Shown: positions 17,578-27,099, counted from the first letter of the stretch. The stretch is DNA of 64,000 nucleotides from Dokdonia sinensis (GCF_003688895.1 NZ_REFV01000006.1:1-64000), one strand, 5' to 3'. Made by a program: numbers and translations. Notes: generated by a model not told the origin, from the letters alone.

Positions 17578-18672
17578 TTATACATTAAAAAGGAAGTGCA
17601 TCACATCACCATCTTGAACAATGTAATCCTTACCCTGAACTCCTAATTTTCCTGCCTCGCGCACTTTAGACTCTGACCCATACTTTACAAAGTCTTCATA
17701 CTTAATCACCTCGGCACGTATAAATCCTTTTTCGAAATCTGTATGAATAACCCCAGCTGCCTGAGGACCCGTAGCACCTATATTTACCGTCCAAGCGCGT
17801 ACTTCCTTTACACCAGCCGTAAAATAGGTTTGCTGATTCAAAAGTTTGTAAGCTCCACGTATAAGTTTTGCACTACCAGGTTCTTCCAGACCAATGTCTG
17901 CAAGGAACATCTGGCGCTCCTCATAATCGTCTAGCTCTGTAATGTCTGCTTCTGTGCCTACGGCTAGAACAATGACTTCTGCATTTTCATCTTTTACGGT
18001 TTCACGTACTTTATCAACATAGGCATTACCGCTCACGGCACTATTTTCATCTACATTGCACACGTACATAACAGGCTTATCCGTAATAAACTGTAACGGT
18101 TTTACGTACTCATCGCGCGTATCTTTATCAATATCTAGGGCTCTTACAGAAATCCCCTTCTCGAGCCCTTCCTTTATTTTAAGTAGTACCGCTTCTTCGG
18201 CTTGAGCTTCTTTATTTCCCGTTCGAGCCGCACGCTTCACTTTTTCAAGTTTCTTTTCGGCAGTTTCTAGGTCTTTTAATTGAAGTTCGATGTCGATAGT
18301 TTCTTTGTCTCTTATCGGGTCTACGCTTCCGTCTACGTGAACGATGTTGTCGTTGTCAAAACAACGCAACACGTGTAAAATCGCATCTGTCTCCCTGATG
18401 TTCCCTAAAAATTGATTCCCTAGACCTTCACCTTTACTCGCTCCTTTTACTAAACCTGCAATGTCCACAATCTCCACCGTAGCAGGGATTACGCGCTCTG
18501 GGCTAACAAGTTCTTCAAGTTTGGCAAGCCGTGGGTCTGGTACATTTACCACACCTATATTGGGCTCAATAGTACAGAAGGGGTAGTTTGCGCTCTGTGC
18601 TTTGGCATTAGATAAACAGTTAAATAACGTTGATTTTCCTACGTTAGGCAATCCTACAATTCCGGCTTTCAT
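17578..18672 (-). CDS. ychF: Redox-regulated P-loop ATPase/GTPase YchF
   Basis: Universally conserved Obg-family nucleotidase (OLA1/YchF) that binds ribosomes and is linked to stress and translation control. The P-loop GLPNVGKST is at residues 7-15, the G3-like DIAG at 70-73, and the family-specific NVDE (206-209) replaces NKxD, which in this family shifts preference to ATP. A C-terminal TGS domain spans about 280-364. The length of 364 residues matches the family almost exactly. It is single-gene, with a TATCTTTG promoter element and a partial palindrome in its leader. Confidence 0.97.
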   Translation of the reverse strand: MKAGIVGLPNVGKSTLFNCLSNAKAQSANYPFCTIEPNIGVVNVPDPRLAKLEELVSPERVIPATVEIVDIAGLVKGASKGEGLGNQFLGNIRETDAILHVLRCFDNDNIVHVDGSVDPIRDKETIDIELQLKDLETAEKKLEKVKRAARTGNKEAQAEEAVLLKIKEGLEKGISVRALDIDKDTRDEYVKPLQFITDKPVMYVCNVDENSAVSGNAYVDKVRETVKDENAEVIVLAVGTEADITELDDYEERQMFLADIGLEEPGSAKLIRGAYKLLNQQTYFTAGVKEVRAWTVNIGATGPQAAGVIHTDFEKGFIRAEVIKYEDFVKYGSESKVREAGKLGVQGKDYIVQDGDVMHFLFNV

Positions 18673-18713
18673 ATATTGTTTTTTAGTACGTTCTGAAATG
18701 GATTCAGAGTAAA

Positions 18714-18726
18714 TTTCGCGAAAGCG
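18714..18726. repeat. FAKA palindrome, partial copy 2
   Basis: TTTCGCGAAAGCG: the left arm has lost its first bases. It lies in the ychF leader, 41 bp upstream of the start codon. Confidence 0.65.
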
Positions 18727-18755
18727 GTCTTCTCATTTACCGCCTTACGAGCGTG

Positions 18756-18763
18756 CAAAGATA
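18756..18763 (-). promoter_or_regulatory. Candidate -7 element of ychF
   Basis: TATCTTTG on the minus strand, a full match to TAnnTTTG, 83 bp upstream of the ychF start. A TTG lies 23 nt further upstream, at the long end of the usual spacing. Confidence 0.5.
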
Positions 18764-18943
18764 ATGGTAATTGAAAAATAAAATTCCAAACACCAGCTTT
18801 AAACTACAACGATGCTGATTTCTGTTAAATTTGGTTAATTAGTGGCTGACTTTTTCAACTTTAGTAAATCCTTGTGACTGCTTTAATCATTCTTAACAGG
18901 CTGTCACTTTATTTTTACATCATAAACTAAAACACTAATAATT

Positions 18944-19483
18944 ATGAAAACGATATTTTATGTAGCAGCCTTTGCATTATGTACAGTAGGTGCAACGCAG
19001 GCTCAGGAAAAATCAATGGAAGATAAGGTAGAAGAAACATCTACAGTGCGGACAACAGTAAAAACTGCTTTAGGTAATGAAACCGTAACCAAGAAAACAA
19101 CTACAACTAAGGTAACCGACAAAATGCTCGATCCAGCAGATGCTGGTAAAACGAATCAAAGGTTAATCGCCGCAAACACAAAAGTGCGTACAGAAACGAC
19201 GTATACCTTTGATGATGCAGATTTTAAATTAACGGAAACTCCTAGTGGATTTACAGTAACACAATCTAATGACAATAATAGTGCTCAAGTCGCTACCCTA
19301 ACAAAATTAGCTAGAGGAGATGTATACTTAATGCGTGCTGGGGATGAAACGTCTGTAAGCTACTTCGATAAAGATGGAAATTTAGTTTCAGAAAAGTATG
19401 ATGATGAAAAAGATACTATGACTATTATTAAATACGAAGTAAAGAGACCTATGACTGCCAAATCTGAAAAGATACGTAAGTAA
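18944..19483 (+). CDS. Small secreted protein, function unknown
   Basis: A clear signal peptide (MKTIFYVAAFALCTVGATQAQ) precedes a Thr/Lys-rich stretch (TTVKTALGNETVTKKTTTTKV) and a mixed domain (about 80-165) with no motif I recognise. There are no Cys residues in the mature part and no sorting tail, so it is probably periplasmic. It is monocistronic, with its own terminator downstream. Lineage-specific hypothetical. Confidence 0.75.
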   Translation: MKTIFYVAAFALCTVGATQAQEKSMEDKVEETSTVRTTVKTALGNETVTKKTTTTKVTDKMLDPADAGKTNQRLIAANTKVRTETTYTFDDADFKLTETPSGFTVTQSNDNNSAQVATLTKLARGDVYLMRAGDETSVSYFDKDGNLVSEKYDDEKDTMTIIKYEVKRPMTAKSEKIRK

Positions 19484-19506
19484 ATCCTGATAGGGACCCA
19501 ATAGAA

Positions 19507-19537
19507 ACGCTCAACAAATTGTTGAGTGTTTTTTTTT
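19507..19537 (+). terminator. Factor-independent terminator
   Basis: ACGCTCAACA pairs with TGTTGAGTGT (one G-T pair) around a 3-nt loop and is followed by a run of nine Ts. It ends the 18944-19483 transcript. Confidence 0.85.
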
Positions 19538-19554
19538 GAGTAAAATCAATATAG

Positions 19555-20871
19555 TTATCCTTGGCCTTGGCCTTGGAGCTCTTGACCTATAGCCTGTACT
19601 TCATCCAGAACACGTAATAAATTACCGCTCCATAAAGCGCTTATTTCATCTTCGGAGTAGCCACGCCTTACTAGCTCTACTGTCACGTTAATAGTTTCAG
19701 AAGCGTCGCTCCATCCTTCTATGCCACCACCACCGTCAAAATCCGAACTTATACCTACATGCTTGAGTCCCATTTTTTCAACTAGGTAATCTATATGGTC
19801 TACGAAGTCGGCAACGTTTACTGCAGGAGGGAGGTTGTCCATTTTGGCGAGTTTTGCTTTTTGGATGGGTAACATTTCCTGATATTTTTCATAGTAAGCC
19901 ATACGCTCTGCGACTGGTAATACCATTACATCTTTGCGTTCCATATAAGTCACGCCCATAGAGTCGGCTATTTTTTTAAGAACTTGATTTTCTGCTTCGG
20001 CGCGCTTATCATTTTTCTCTGTGTTTAGGTAACTTTTAAAGGCTACTGTTTGTACAACGCCTCCATTTTCTTGAAGCCACTTTAACTGTTCATCATCTAG
20101 ATTACGGCTGTGATCGCAAAGTGCTCTTGCGCTAGAGTGGGAGGCGATAAGTGGTGCTTTACTGAGTTCGATCATCTGACGCATTGCTTCCTTACTGGGG
20201 TGCGAGACGTCTATCATCATTCCCAATCTGTTCATTTCGGCTACTACTTCTTTTCCTAAATCACTTAATCCGTTATGTAGCCAGACGTTGTCTTCCTCAC
20301 CAGTATTGCTATCGCTTAACTGGCTATGACCGTTGTGAGCGAGAGACATATAGCGTCCGCCCATTTCATAAAAACGGGCAACATTACTTATGTCTTCTCC
20401 CACAGGGTATCCATTCTCGATGCCTATCATCGCTACTTTTTTTCCAGATTTCCAAATTTCGCGTGCTTGAGCAGAAGTTGTCGCAAGTTGTATCTGGTCT
20501 GGTGCTATGTCCTTACAAAGTTTATGGATAGCGTCAAATTTAGAAATGGCATTCTCATACGCCTTTTTATAGCCTTCTGCATTGAGCGAGTCTTGACCTG
20601 TGTAAACTATGAACCACGGCACGTCCAGACCGCCTTCGATCATTTTAGGAAGGTTTACTTGAGAGGTAAGTCGCTGGGTATAATTGATACTGTCTGTAAA
20701 ATTTTTGACATTAATATCGCAATGCGTGTCTAGCGTCATTACGCGTTCGTGTATGGCTTTAGCTTCTGCAATAATTTCGGCTTCTGTCATTTCTTTTGGT
20801 TGTTCGCTTACTTGATCCTTGCATGCGATTAACAGCAGGCATAAAGCAATTATCTTAAGATTGTTTTTCAT
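19555..20871 (-). CDS. M19 (renal-type) membrane dipeptidase lipoprotein
   Basis: Zinc dipeptidase of the amidohydrolase fold, cutting dipeptides (often including D-amino-acid ones) at the cell envelope. The metal-binding landmarks are in order: TLDTHCDIN (HxD), GIENGYPVG (bridging Glu), LAHNGHSQLSD, DVSHPSKE and APLIASHSSARALCDHSRNLDD, then GISSDFDGGGGIEGW. I start at the ATG giving a lipobox (LLLIACKD); an upstream start would add 15 residues without purpose. The C terminus ends in QGQGQG, coded by a CCTTGG triplet of repeats at 19560-19575. No obvious operon partner. Confidence 0.93.
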   Translation of the reverse strand: MKNNLKIIALCLLLIACKDQVSEQPKEMTEAEIIAEAKAIHERVMTLDTHCDINVKNFTDSINYTQRLTSQVNLPKMIEGGLDVPWFIVYTGQDSLNAEGYKKAYENAISKFDAIHKLCKDIAPDQIQLATTSAQAREIWKSGKKVAMIGIENGYPVGEDISNVARFYEMGGRYMSLAHNGHSQLSDSNTGEEDNVWLHNGLSDLGKEVVAEMNRLGMMIDVSHPSKEAMRQMIELSKAPLIASHSSARALCDHSRNLDDEQLKWLQENGGVVQTVAFKSYLNTEKNDKRAEAENQVLKKIADSMGVTYMERKDVMVLPVAERMAYYEKYQEMLPIQKAKLAKMDNLPPAVNVADFVDHIDYLVEKMGLKHVGISSDFDGGGGIEGWSDASETINVTVELVRRGYSEDEISALWSGNLLRVLDEVQAIGQELQGQGQG

Positions 20872-21004
20872 TGTCTTATCATTAATTTGAGTTTCTAAGG
20901 TACGTAATAAATACACTTGTTTGATTATTGATTTTGCTCCTAAAAGAGATTATAAACAAATCTTTACGAAAGCATAATCAACTATTGGACTAGTGGATAA
21001 GGCT

Positions 21005-21026
21005 CAAAACTAAATATTTAGTTTTG
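21005..21026. promoter_or_regulatory. 22-bp perfect AT-rich palindrome
   Basis: CAAAACTAAAT followed by its exact reverse complement with no spacer. It is 134 bp upstream of the dipeptidase start. It could be an operator, or a hairpin ending an array transcript that runs leftwards. Its sequence is unrelated to the FAKA palindrome. Confidence 0.4.
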
Positions 21027-21162
21027 TTGATTGTAGGTGATAATTTTGAGACCGGGATTGAAGAAATAATTTGAACAAGAAAGGAAAGTTCTATTTGTAG
21101 CACAAAAGAGAAATTTTTAGAAGCTTAATGGTCGAGAAAGTTCCAAAATGTCTAGGGTGACC

Positions 21163-21995
21163 TTAGAAAGGTTGTAAGATCCCGCTATTGGCGTGACGAC
21201 ATTTTTTTAAATCAAACTTATGTTTTTTCGAATAAAAAAAGTCCCCAGATTGATCTGAGGACTTTAGAAAGGGTGGAAGATCACGCTGTTGGCGTGACGA
21301 CATTTTTTTAAATCAAACTTATTTTTTATCGAATAAAAAAAGTCCCCAGATTGCTCTGAGGACTTTAGAAAGGTTGGAAGATCACGCTGTTGGCGTGACG
21401 ACATCTTTTTATAAAATCGAATTTATATTTTTTGAACAAAAAAAAGTCCCCAGATTGCTCTGAGGACTTTAGAAAGGTTGGAAGATCACGCTGTTGGCGT
21501 GACGACATCTTTTTGTAAAATCGAACTTATATTTTTTGAACAAAAAAAAGTCCCCAGATTGCTCTGAGGACTTTAGAAAGGGTGGAAGATCACGCTGTTG
21601 GCGTGACGACATTTTTTTGTAAAATCGAACTTATATTTTTTGAACAAAAAAAAGTCCCCAGATTGCTCTGAGGACTTTAGAAAGGGTGGAAGATCACGCT
21701 GTTGGCGTGACGACATTTTTTTTGTAAAATCGAACTTATATTTTTTGAACAAAAAAAAGTCCCCAGATTGCTCTGAGGACTTTAGAAAGGGTGGAAGATC
21801 ACACTGTTGGCGTGACGACATTTTTTTTGTAAAATCGAACTTATATTTTTTGAACAAAAAAAAGTCCCCAGATTGCTCTGAGGACTTTAGAAAGGGTGGA
21901 AGATCACGCTGTTGGCGTGACGACATTTTTTTAAATCAAACTTATTTTTTATCGAATAAAAAAAGTCCCCAGATTGCTCTGAGGACTTTAGAAAG
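21163..21995 (-). repeat. Tandem array of ~104-bp tRNA-His-end/terminator units
   Basis: The conserved GTCCCC of the hairpin recurs at 21241, 21342, 21446, 21550, 21654, 21759, 21864 and 21965 (spacing 101, 104, 104, 104, 105, 105, 101). Read on the minus strand, each unit has an AT-rich spacer with TAAGTTTG or TAAGTTCG, a GTCG plus TCACGC/GCGTGA hairpin, the tRNA-His 3' end CTTCCACCC, TTTCTAAA, and a terminator hairpin ending in seven or more Ts. The copy nearest position 21965 is the real tRNA-His terminator. The leftmost copy (21163-21240) is decayed. Units are near-identical, so the array is recent or kept uniform. Confidence 0.92.
21958..21987 (-). terminator. Terminator of tRNA-His
   Basis: On the minus strand AGTCC-T-CAGA and TCTG-G-GGACT form a stem around GCAA, followed by seven Ts. 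It is the first of eight copies in the array. Confidence 0.85.
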
Positions 21996-22070
21996 GGTGG
22001 AAGACCGGTCTCGAACCGGCGACCTCTGGTACCACAAACCAGCGCTCTAACCAACTGAGCTACAACCACC
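21996..22070 (-). tRNA. tRNA-His (anticodon GUG)
   Basis: Minus-strand tRNA with the D arm GCTCAGTTGGTTAGAGC, anticodon loop TTGTGGT (GUG) on a CTGGT/ACCAG stem, and T arm around GGTTCGAGACC. The extra G at -1 can pair with C73, the hallmark of tRNA-His. CCA is not encoded. Acceptor pairs 5-68 and 6-67 are U-U as read here (GTGGTTG against CTTCCAC), which I believe is tolerated in related flavobacteria but could not check. Confidence 0.96.
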
Positions 22071-22087
22071 ATTTTAATTAGCGACTG

Positions 22088-22117
22088 CAAAGATAATCAT
22101 TACTTCAATTCTTGCAA
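22088..22117 (-). promoter_or_regulatory. Promoter of tRNA-His
   Basis: On the minus strand TTG (22115-22117), a 19-nt spacer, then TATCTTTG (22088-22095): a textbook Bacteroidota TTG-N19-TAnnTTTG promoter 17 nt upstream of the tRNA. Confidence 0.8.
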
Positions 22118-22199
22118 TACATTTTGTCAAAAAGCACTAAAATTTTACAAAAAGAATTTAAAAAATCATTGAGTAGCAGTTTACAGACTCCTGCTATAA

Positions 22200-23213
22200 C
22201 TACTTAATCTCCTCATGTCCATCTGCGTGCAACGCAAATCGCCCTCTTTCTTTAGGGTGGGTGTGGTCATAAGTGGGCCAAGGCCAGCCACCAAATTCTG
22301 TCCTACGAAACTCCATTATTGCCTCATTTATCTCCTGTTGCGTATTCATAACAAAAGGTCCTTGCTTAGCCACTGGCTCGGCAATGGGCTTTCCCTGTAA
22401 GAAAAGAAATGAAGATTTATTAGTTCCATTATTTATTCTCGCTTCTTTACCACTTATTAGGTCAATTGCGTGATTAATTGGGATATGGAAATCTTCAATT
22501 TCTATTTCGTCACCATTGTAAAAATATAACGACCTATTAACAGCCTCAACTTCTTTTGGGATTTCCCAAGATGCACCAGCTTCCATTGTTATAAGCCAAA
22601 TAGCAACTTTGTTTGAAGGGTCTGCCGCCCAAGAATCCGGAGCTGTTAAAGGAGCTTTTGTTTTGTCGTAATCGCCAGCAATTATTTTTATAGTGATTTC
22701 TTTACCATTTTTATCTTTAAAAGAATGTACAGGGATATCTTCATTCCATAACATTTTAAAATGTGGCTCTACCATTTTATTTTTCTTGGGTAAATTGAGC
22801 CAAAGTTGAAATAACAACAATGGGTTTTCTCTATCTTCATTCAATAGCGGAAACATTTCGCTATGCTGCACACCTTTCCCAGCAGTCATCCATTGTACAT
22901 CGCCATTCCCGAAGCGTCCAGCAGCACCCAGAGAGTCACTATGGTCTGCAAAGCCTTGCTCCACTATTGTTACTGTTTCAAAACCACGATGAGGGTGTGC
23001 GGGAAAACCAGGAACTGTCTTGCCGTGATACATCCGCCATCCATCTGGATTTGGAGCAAAGTCCATCCCGATATTGCGATCTGCAAGAGAGGCCTCTGGG
23101 CCCAAGTTTGCATTACCTTTAGGGTAATTATCCAGATGGTAAGCGCAAAAAAGAAATGGATCTTGTGTTTCCCATTGTGGTCCTAGTTGCTTTATTTTTT
23201 TTATTGCAGTCAT
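22200..23213 (-). CDS. Pirin family protein (bicupin)
   Basis: Cupin-fold protein of the pirin family (quercetinase-like or regulatory; the function varies). The N-terminal cupin carries the metal-site pattern [12 protein letters not shown] and [17 protein letters not shown] (His, His, His and Glu ligands), followed by a C-terminal cupin without obvious ligands. The 337 residues are slightly longer than typical pirins (about 290) because of insertions around WMTAGKG and a C-terminal [19 protein letters not shown] tail. It is transcribed after ybaB in the same direction, 81 bp apart, with a FAKA palindrome in between. Confidence 0.9.
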   Translation of the reverse strand: MTAIKKIKQLGPQWETQDPFLFCAYHLDNYPKGNANLGPEASLADRNIGMDFAPNPDGWRMYHGKTVPGFPAHPHRGFETVTIVEQGFADHSDSLGAAGRFGNGDVQWMTAGKGVQHSEMFPLLNEDRENPLLLFQLWLNLPKKNKMVEPHFKMLWNEDIPVHSFKDKNGKEITIKIIAGDYDKTKAPLTAPDSWAADPSNKVAIWLITMEAGASWEIPKEVEAVNRSLYFYNGDEIEIEDFHIPINHAIDLISGKEARINNGTNKSSFLFLQGKPIAEPVAKQGPFVMNTQQEINEAIMEFRRTEFGGWPWPTYDHTHPKERGRFALHADGHEEIK

Positions 23214-23272
23214 ATAAGGTTTTATAGCATTATTGGCAGCTCAATTGTAGACAAGTGCTTAGTTTATAAATT

Positions 23273-23288
23273 CGCTTTCGCGAAAGCA
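23273..23288. repeat. FAKA palindrome, copy 3
   Basis: Exact GCTTTCGCGAAAGC between the ybaB stop (7 bp away) and the pirin start (60 bp away), so in the pirin leader. Confidence 0.9.
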
Positions 23289-23294
23289 TACTTT

Positions 23295-23618
23295 TTATTT
23301 AAACATATCCATCCCTGGAATATCTGGCATTCCCTCCTTAGCAACCGCGGCCATTTCTGTGTCGTGTATGTGATGCGCTTTCTCTAAAACCTTATTTAAA
23401 TTGATAATTAAATAGTCCTCGAGCATTTCCTTGTCCTGCAATAATTTATCATCAATATCTAATGTCTTTATCCTACCATCTGCGCTTGCGGTAACCTTAA
23501 ATAAGCCGTCTGAGGATTGTTCATCTACAAGGACTGTTTTTAATCGTTGCTTTGTGGTTTCAGCTTTTGCTTTAGCTTCTTGTAACTTGCCCATAAGGCC
23601 CATCATATCTCCAAACAT
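23295..23618 (-). CDS. ybaB: YbaB/EbfC nucleoid-associated protein
   Basis: Small DNA-binding protein forming dimers on the nucleoid. The family pattern is an N-terminal helix ([26 protein letters not shown]), a beta sheet with the conserved [20 protein letters not shown], and a C-terminal helix ([30 protein letters not shown]) ending in the Gly/Met/Pro-rich tail typical of the family. The length of 107 residues is normal. It is not next to dnaX or recR here. Confidence 0.93.
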   Translation of the reverse strand: MFGDMMGLMGKLQEAKAKAETTKQRLKTVLVDEQSSDGLFKVTASADGRIKTLDIDDKLLQDKEMLEDYLIINLNKVLEKAHHIHDTEMAAVAKEGMPDIPGMDMFK

Positions 23619-23681
23619 AATTGTGTTTTTAATGTGTTTGCTACAAATTTATTAATTTCAGCAGCCAAACTATTCTGAAGA

Positions 23682-25814
23682 ATGAAATATTACGCTTTAC
23701 TTGCTTCCGTAAGCCTTATTTTTGCGAGCTGTAATCAAAAACAAAACCGTCCCTTGACAAAAAATATAAAGCCGCCTGTCGCCGAAAAGAAACCTACAAA
23801 CCTAGAAAAGCACGGAGACATACGAGTAGACGACTATTTCTGGATGAATGAACGTGATAGTCCCGAGGTCATAGATTATCTTGAGCGCGAGAACGACTAT
23901 TACGATAAGATGACGGCTCATACTAAGGATTTTCAAAAAGACCTTTTTGAGGAAATGAAAGGGCGTATTAAGGAAGATGATGCCTCGGTTCCTTATAAAA
24001 ATAACGGCTATTGGTATTATACCCGTTTTGAGACTGGAAAGGGTTATCCTATACTTTGTCGTAAGAAGGACTCCTTAGAAAACGAGGAGATCATTGTTTT
24101 TGATAATAATGTAATGGCAGAAGGTGAGTCCTATTTTAGCCAGGCAGGATATAGTATTTCTGATGATAATAAAATTGCAGCTTTTGGCGTAGATACCGTG
24201 AGTAGACGGCAATACACCATCCGCTTTAAGGATCTTGAAACTGGTACATTATTTTCAGAGAAAATTGAAAATACTACGGGAAGTGCTGTTTGGGCAAACG
24301 ATAATAAAACCGTCTATTATTCTCGTAAAGACCCGGAGACATTGCGTTCTAATCAAATTTTTAAGCATATTCTAGGAACAGACCCATCTAAGGATGAGTT
24401 AGTTTTTCAAGAAGATGACGAGACTTTTTATAGCTACGTTTATAAGTCAAAGTCAAAGAAATACATCATTATAGGGTCAAGTAGTACGCTTACGAGTGAA
24501 TACCGTTTTGCGTCTGCAGAAAGCGGTACATCAGATTTTAAAGTTTTCCAATCCCGCACACGCGGTTTGGAGTATAGCATCGCTCATTACGAAGATTTCT
24601 TTTACGTAATGACAAATATGGATGATGCCACTAACTTTAAACTAATGAAAACTCCCATTACTGCAACCGAAAGTGGCAACTGGACAGAAGTGATACCGCA
24701 TCGCAAGGACATACTGCTGGAGGATATCGATATTTTCAAGGACTTTCTTGTAGTAAGCGAGCGGGCAAACGGTCTGAATAAAATCAGAATTATGCGCTGG
24801 GATGAAATGGCAGATTATTACTTGCCCTTTGATAATGAAACCTATACCGCATACCCTACGACAAACATTGATTTTGACACGGCGACACTACGCTACGCAT
24901 ACAATGCGCTTAACACGCCAAGTTCTGTCATTGAGTTTGATATGAACACACAGGAGAAGACCGTACTCAAGGAGCAAGAAGTACTAGGCGGAAATTTTGA
25001 TAAGGACAATTATGTAATGGAGCGCATCTGGGCAACGGCCAGCGATGGTGGTAAGATTCCAGTTTCTATTATTTATCATAAAGACACTAAGAAGGATGGA
25101 AGCGCTCCGCTATTGCAATATGCTTATGGAAGTTACGGTAGCACGACAGACCCTTCATTTTCTACCACTAGGCTTTCACTTTTAGACAGAGGATTTATAT
25201 ATGCCATTGCTCACGTGCGTGGCGGAGAGTATCTCGGGAGACCTTGGTATGAAGATGGAAAACTGCTTAAGAAGAAAAATACGTTCACAGATTTTATTGA
25301 TGTTTCAAAACACCTCATTGCGCGTGACTATACTTCGGCAGATCATTTGTATGCTTATGGTGGTAGCGCTGGAGGTCTTTTGATGGGAGCTATTGTAAAT
25401 ATGGCGCCAGAGTTATATAATGGCGTTCTTGCGGCAGTTCCTTTTGTCGATGTGGTCACGACAATGCTGGACGATAGTATTCCGCTTACGACAGGGGAGT
25501 ATGATGAGTGGGGAAATCCTAATGATAAAGAGTTCTATGATTATATGAAGAGTTATAGTCCTTATGATAACGCTTTCGCGAAAGCGTACCCAAACATATT
25601 TGTTACCACGGGATATCACGATAGCCAAGTGCAATACTGGGAGCCTGCCAAATGGGTTGCAAAATTGCGTGATACAAACACCGCGGACACCCAGATTTTA
25701 TTTCACGTAAATATGGAAGCAGGGCACGGGGGAGCATCGGGACGCTTTGAAGCACTAAAAGAAATCGCCGAAGACTTTGCTTTTCTACTTGATTTAGAGA
25801 ATATTACAGAATAA
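23682..25814 (+). CDS. S9A prolyl oligopeptidase / oligopeptidase B-like lipoprotein
   Basis: Serine peptidase cutting short peptides, probably after basic residues (PtrB type) or proline. A lipobox (LIFASC) is followed by DDYFWMNERDSPEVIDYLERENDYY, typical of oligopeptidase B, then a beta-propeller (about 80-430) and an alpha/beta-hydrolase domain. The catalytic Ser is at about 562 in YGGSAGGLL, with Asp in HDSQVQYWEP and His in EAGHGGASGR. The length of 710 residues fits. A FAKA palindrome is embedded in the coding frame (SPYDNAFAKAYPNIF), in a loop before the catalytic Asp. Confidence 0.93.
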   Translation: MKYYALLASVSLIFASCNQKQNRPLTKNIKPPVAEKKPTNLEKHGDIRVDDYFWMNERDSPEVIDYLERENDYYDKMTAHTKDFQKDLFEEMKGRIKEDDASVPYKNNGYWYYTRFETGKGYPILCRKKDSLENEEIIVFDNNVMAEGESYFSQAGYSISDDNKIAAFGVDTVSRRQYTIRFKDLETGTLFSEKIENTTGSAVWANDNKTVYYSRKDPETLRSNQIFKHILGTDPSKDELVFQEDDETFYSYVYKSKSKKYIIIGSSSTLTSEYRFASAESGTSDFKVFQSRTRGLEYSIAHYEDFFYVMTNMDDATNFKLMKTPITATESGNWTEVIPHRKDILLEDIDIFKDFLVVSERANGLNKIRIMRWDEMADYYLPFDNETYTAYPTTNIDFDTATLRYAYNALNTPSSVIEFDMNTQEKTVLKEQEVLGGNFDKDNYVMERIWATASDGGKIPVSIIYHKDTKKDGSAPLLQYAYGSYGSTTDPSFSTTRLSLLDRGFIYAIAHVRGGEYLGRPWYEDGKLLKKKNTFTDFIDVSKHLIARDYTSADHLYAYGGSAGGLLMGAIVNMAPELYNGVLAAVPFVDVVTTMLDDSIPLTTGEYDEWGNPNDKEFYDYMKSYSPYDNAFAKAYPNIFVTTGYHDSQVQYWEPAKWVAKLRDTNTADTQILFHVNMEAGHGGASGRFEALKEIAEDFAFLLDLENITE
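25571..25586. repeat. FAKA palindrome, copy 4 (in S9 peptidase)
   Basis: Exact core read in frame as Ala-Phe-Ala-Lys-Ala. The homologous position in oligopeptidases, as I remember it, has a segment of the same length, so the motif replaces rather than inserts. Confidence 0.9.
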
Positions 25815-25886
25815 TAATGAACAAAAGCTGTTCATAAATGGGTGTTAACGCAAACCCAACAACCGTTTCGTTTTAAAAATTTGTGT

Positions 25887-25894
25887 TATTTTTG
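25887..25894 (+). promoter_or_regulatory. Candidate -7 element
   Basis: TATTTTTG matches TAnnTTTG, 58 bp upstream of the PLP-enzyme gene at 25953. No TTG at the right spacing, so modest confidence. Confidence 0.4.
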
Positions 25895-25952
25895 TCGCGA
25901 TTTGTGCTTTGTAACCAACCTATTATGCAAGCACAGTATCTAACCTAAACGT

Positions 25953-26993
25953 ATGGACGAAAAACTTCAAGTGTTTGATAATGTGTTACAACTTGTAGGT
26001 AACACACCTCTTATTAAACTCAACAAGATAACTAAAGATTTTGATGGAGATTTCTACGCAAAAGTAGAAGCATTCAATCCAGGACACTCTTCTAAAGACC
26101 GTATCGCCCTTCATATTATAGAGGAAGCAGAGCGTGCGGGTGTATTGAAACCTGGAGATACCATCATTGAGACTACTTCGGGTAATACTGGTTTTAGTAT
26201 TGCTATGGTAAGTATTATCAAAGGCTATGAATGTATCCTCGCGGTAAGTTCAAAATCTTCTCCGGATAAGATAGACGCCCTTAAAGCGATGGGAGCTAAG
26301 GTATATGTATGTCCAGCACACGTAAGCGCAGATGATCCTAGGTCTTATTATAGTGTAGCAAAAAGGTTACACGAGGAGATGAAAGGTTCTGTGTATATCA
26401 ATCAGTACTTTAATAGTTCTAATATAGATGCTCACTTTGCTACGACGGGTCCAGAAATCTGGAACCAGACTAAGGGAGAGATCACACACCTCATAGCTTG
26501 TAGCGGTACCGGCGGAACAATTTCTGGTACAGCGCGCTATCTTAAGTCTCAAAATAAGGATATCCAGATCATCGGTATCGATGCTTATGGATCTGTGATA
26601 CAGAAATACCACGAGACTAGAGAGTTTGACGCGTCAGAGATTTACCCGTATCGCATTGAAGGATTAGGGAAAAATTTAATCCCGTCGGCTACAGATTTTG
26701 ATTATATAGATCGTTTTGTAAAAGTTACTGATGAGGAGAGTGCACACTCCGCAAGAGAGATTGCAACAACAGAGGGGCTTTTTGTAGGGTACACAAGCGG
26801 CGCTGCCGTTCAGGGAGTAAAGCAACTTGCTGCCGAAGGTGTTTTTAATAAAGACAGCAAAGTTGTCGTAATCTTCCCAGACCACGGGAGTCGGTATATG
26901 AGTAAAGTCTTTAGTGATAAGTGGATGTCTGAACAAGGTTTCTTTGACAGTCAGACAAAAGAAGAAGCTCAAGCGATAGAATACGTTAAATAG
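25953..26993 (+). CDS. PLP-dependent cysteine/cysteate synthase-like enzyme
   Basis: Fold-type II beta-replacement enzyme. PLP lysine K48 lies in GHSSKDR, the substrate-binding loop is TSGNTG (75-80), and the phosphate loop is [10 protein letters not shown]. The length of 346 residues is slightly longer than plain CysK. The spacing to the next gene, an alpha-oxoamine synthase, is 136 bp with a terminator in between, so the two are neighbours but not tightly coupled. That pairing suggests it supplies cysteate (O-phosphoserine plus sulfite) for sulfonolipid synthesis; ordinary cysteine synthase or cystathionine beta-synthase is the alternative. Family is sure; the specific reaction is inference. 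Confidence 0.85.
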   Translation: MDEKLQVFDNVLQLVGNTPLIKLNKITKDFDGDFYAKVEAFNPGHSSKDRIALHIIEEAERAGVLKPGDTIIETTSGNTGFSIAMVSIIKGYECILAVSSKSSPDKIDALKAMGAKVYVCPAHVSADDPRSYYSVAKRLHEEMKGSVYINQYFNSSNIDAHFATTGPEIWNQTKGEITHLIACSGTGGTISGTARYLKSQNKDIQIIGIDAYGSVIQKYHETREFDASEIYPYRIEGLGKNLIPSATDFDYIDRFVKVTDEESAHSAREIATTEGLFVGYTSGAAVQGVKQLAAEGVFNKDSKVVVIFPDHGSRYMSKVFSDKWMSEQGFFDSQTKEEAQAIEYVK

Positions 26994-27015
26994 AATTATG
27001 GTTTTCATCATACAG

Positions 27016-27044
27016 AAACTCCCGCTTTTTAAGTGGGAGTTTTT
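27016..27044 (+). terminator. Factor-independent terminator
   Basis: AAACTCCCGC pairs with GTGGGAGTTT around TTTTTAA and is followed by Ts. It lies 22 bp after the PLP-enzyme stop. Confidence 0.8.
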
Positions 27045-27099
27045 GGTTTCAGAACTTTTGAACGTACAAATGTGATTAGGTAGAGATTGCAAAATTATG

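Larger units (their letters stand above)
20872..21995. other. Intergenic region: palindrome plus tRNA-His-linked array
   Basis: No protein gene. It holds a 22-bp perfect palindrome (21005-21026), about 135 bp of AT-rich DNA with nothing I can name, and then the tandem array (21163-21995). Open frames through the array exist only because some unit lengths are multiples of three. Confidence 0.7.

Noticed and set aside
17240-17617. A 125-codon open frame across tRNA-Ser
   Set aside because: It reads through the tRNA on the wrong strand and into the end of ychF; no coding features.
19560-19575. CCTTGG triplet repeat at the end of the dipeptidase gene
   Set aside because: It only encodes a short QG repeat at the C terminus; too small to call a functional element.
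21163-21995. A CRISPR array
   Set aside because: Units are about 104 bp with no unique spacers, and they contain a tRNA end and a terminator; no cas genes are visible.
21573-22090. Open frames of 67-136 codons through the tRNA-His array on both strands
   Set aside because: They repeat the same peptide because several units are 105 bp, a multiple of three; some run into the tRNA. No start context and the frame breaks at the 101- and 104-bp units.
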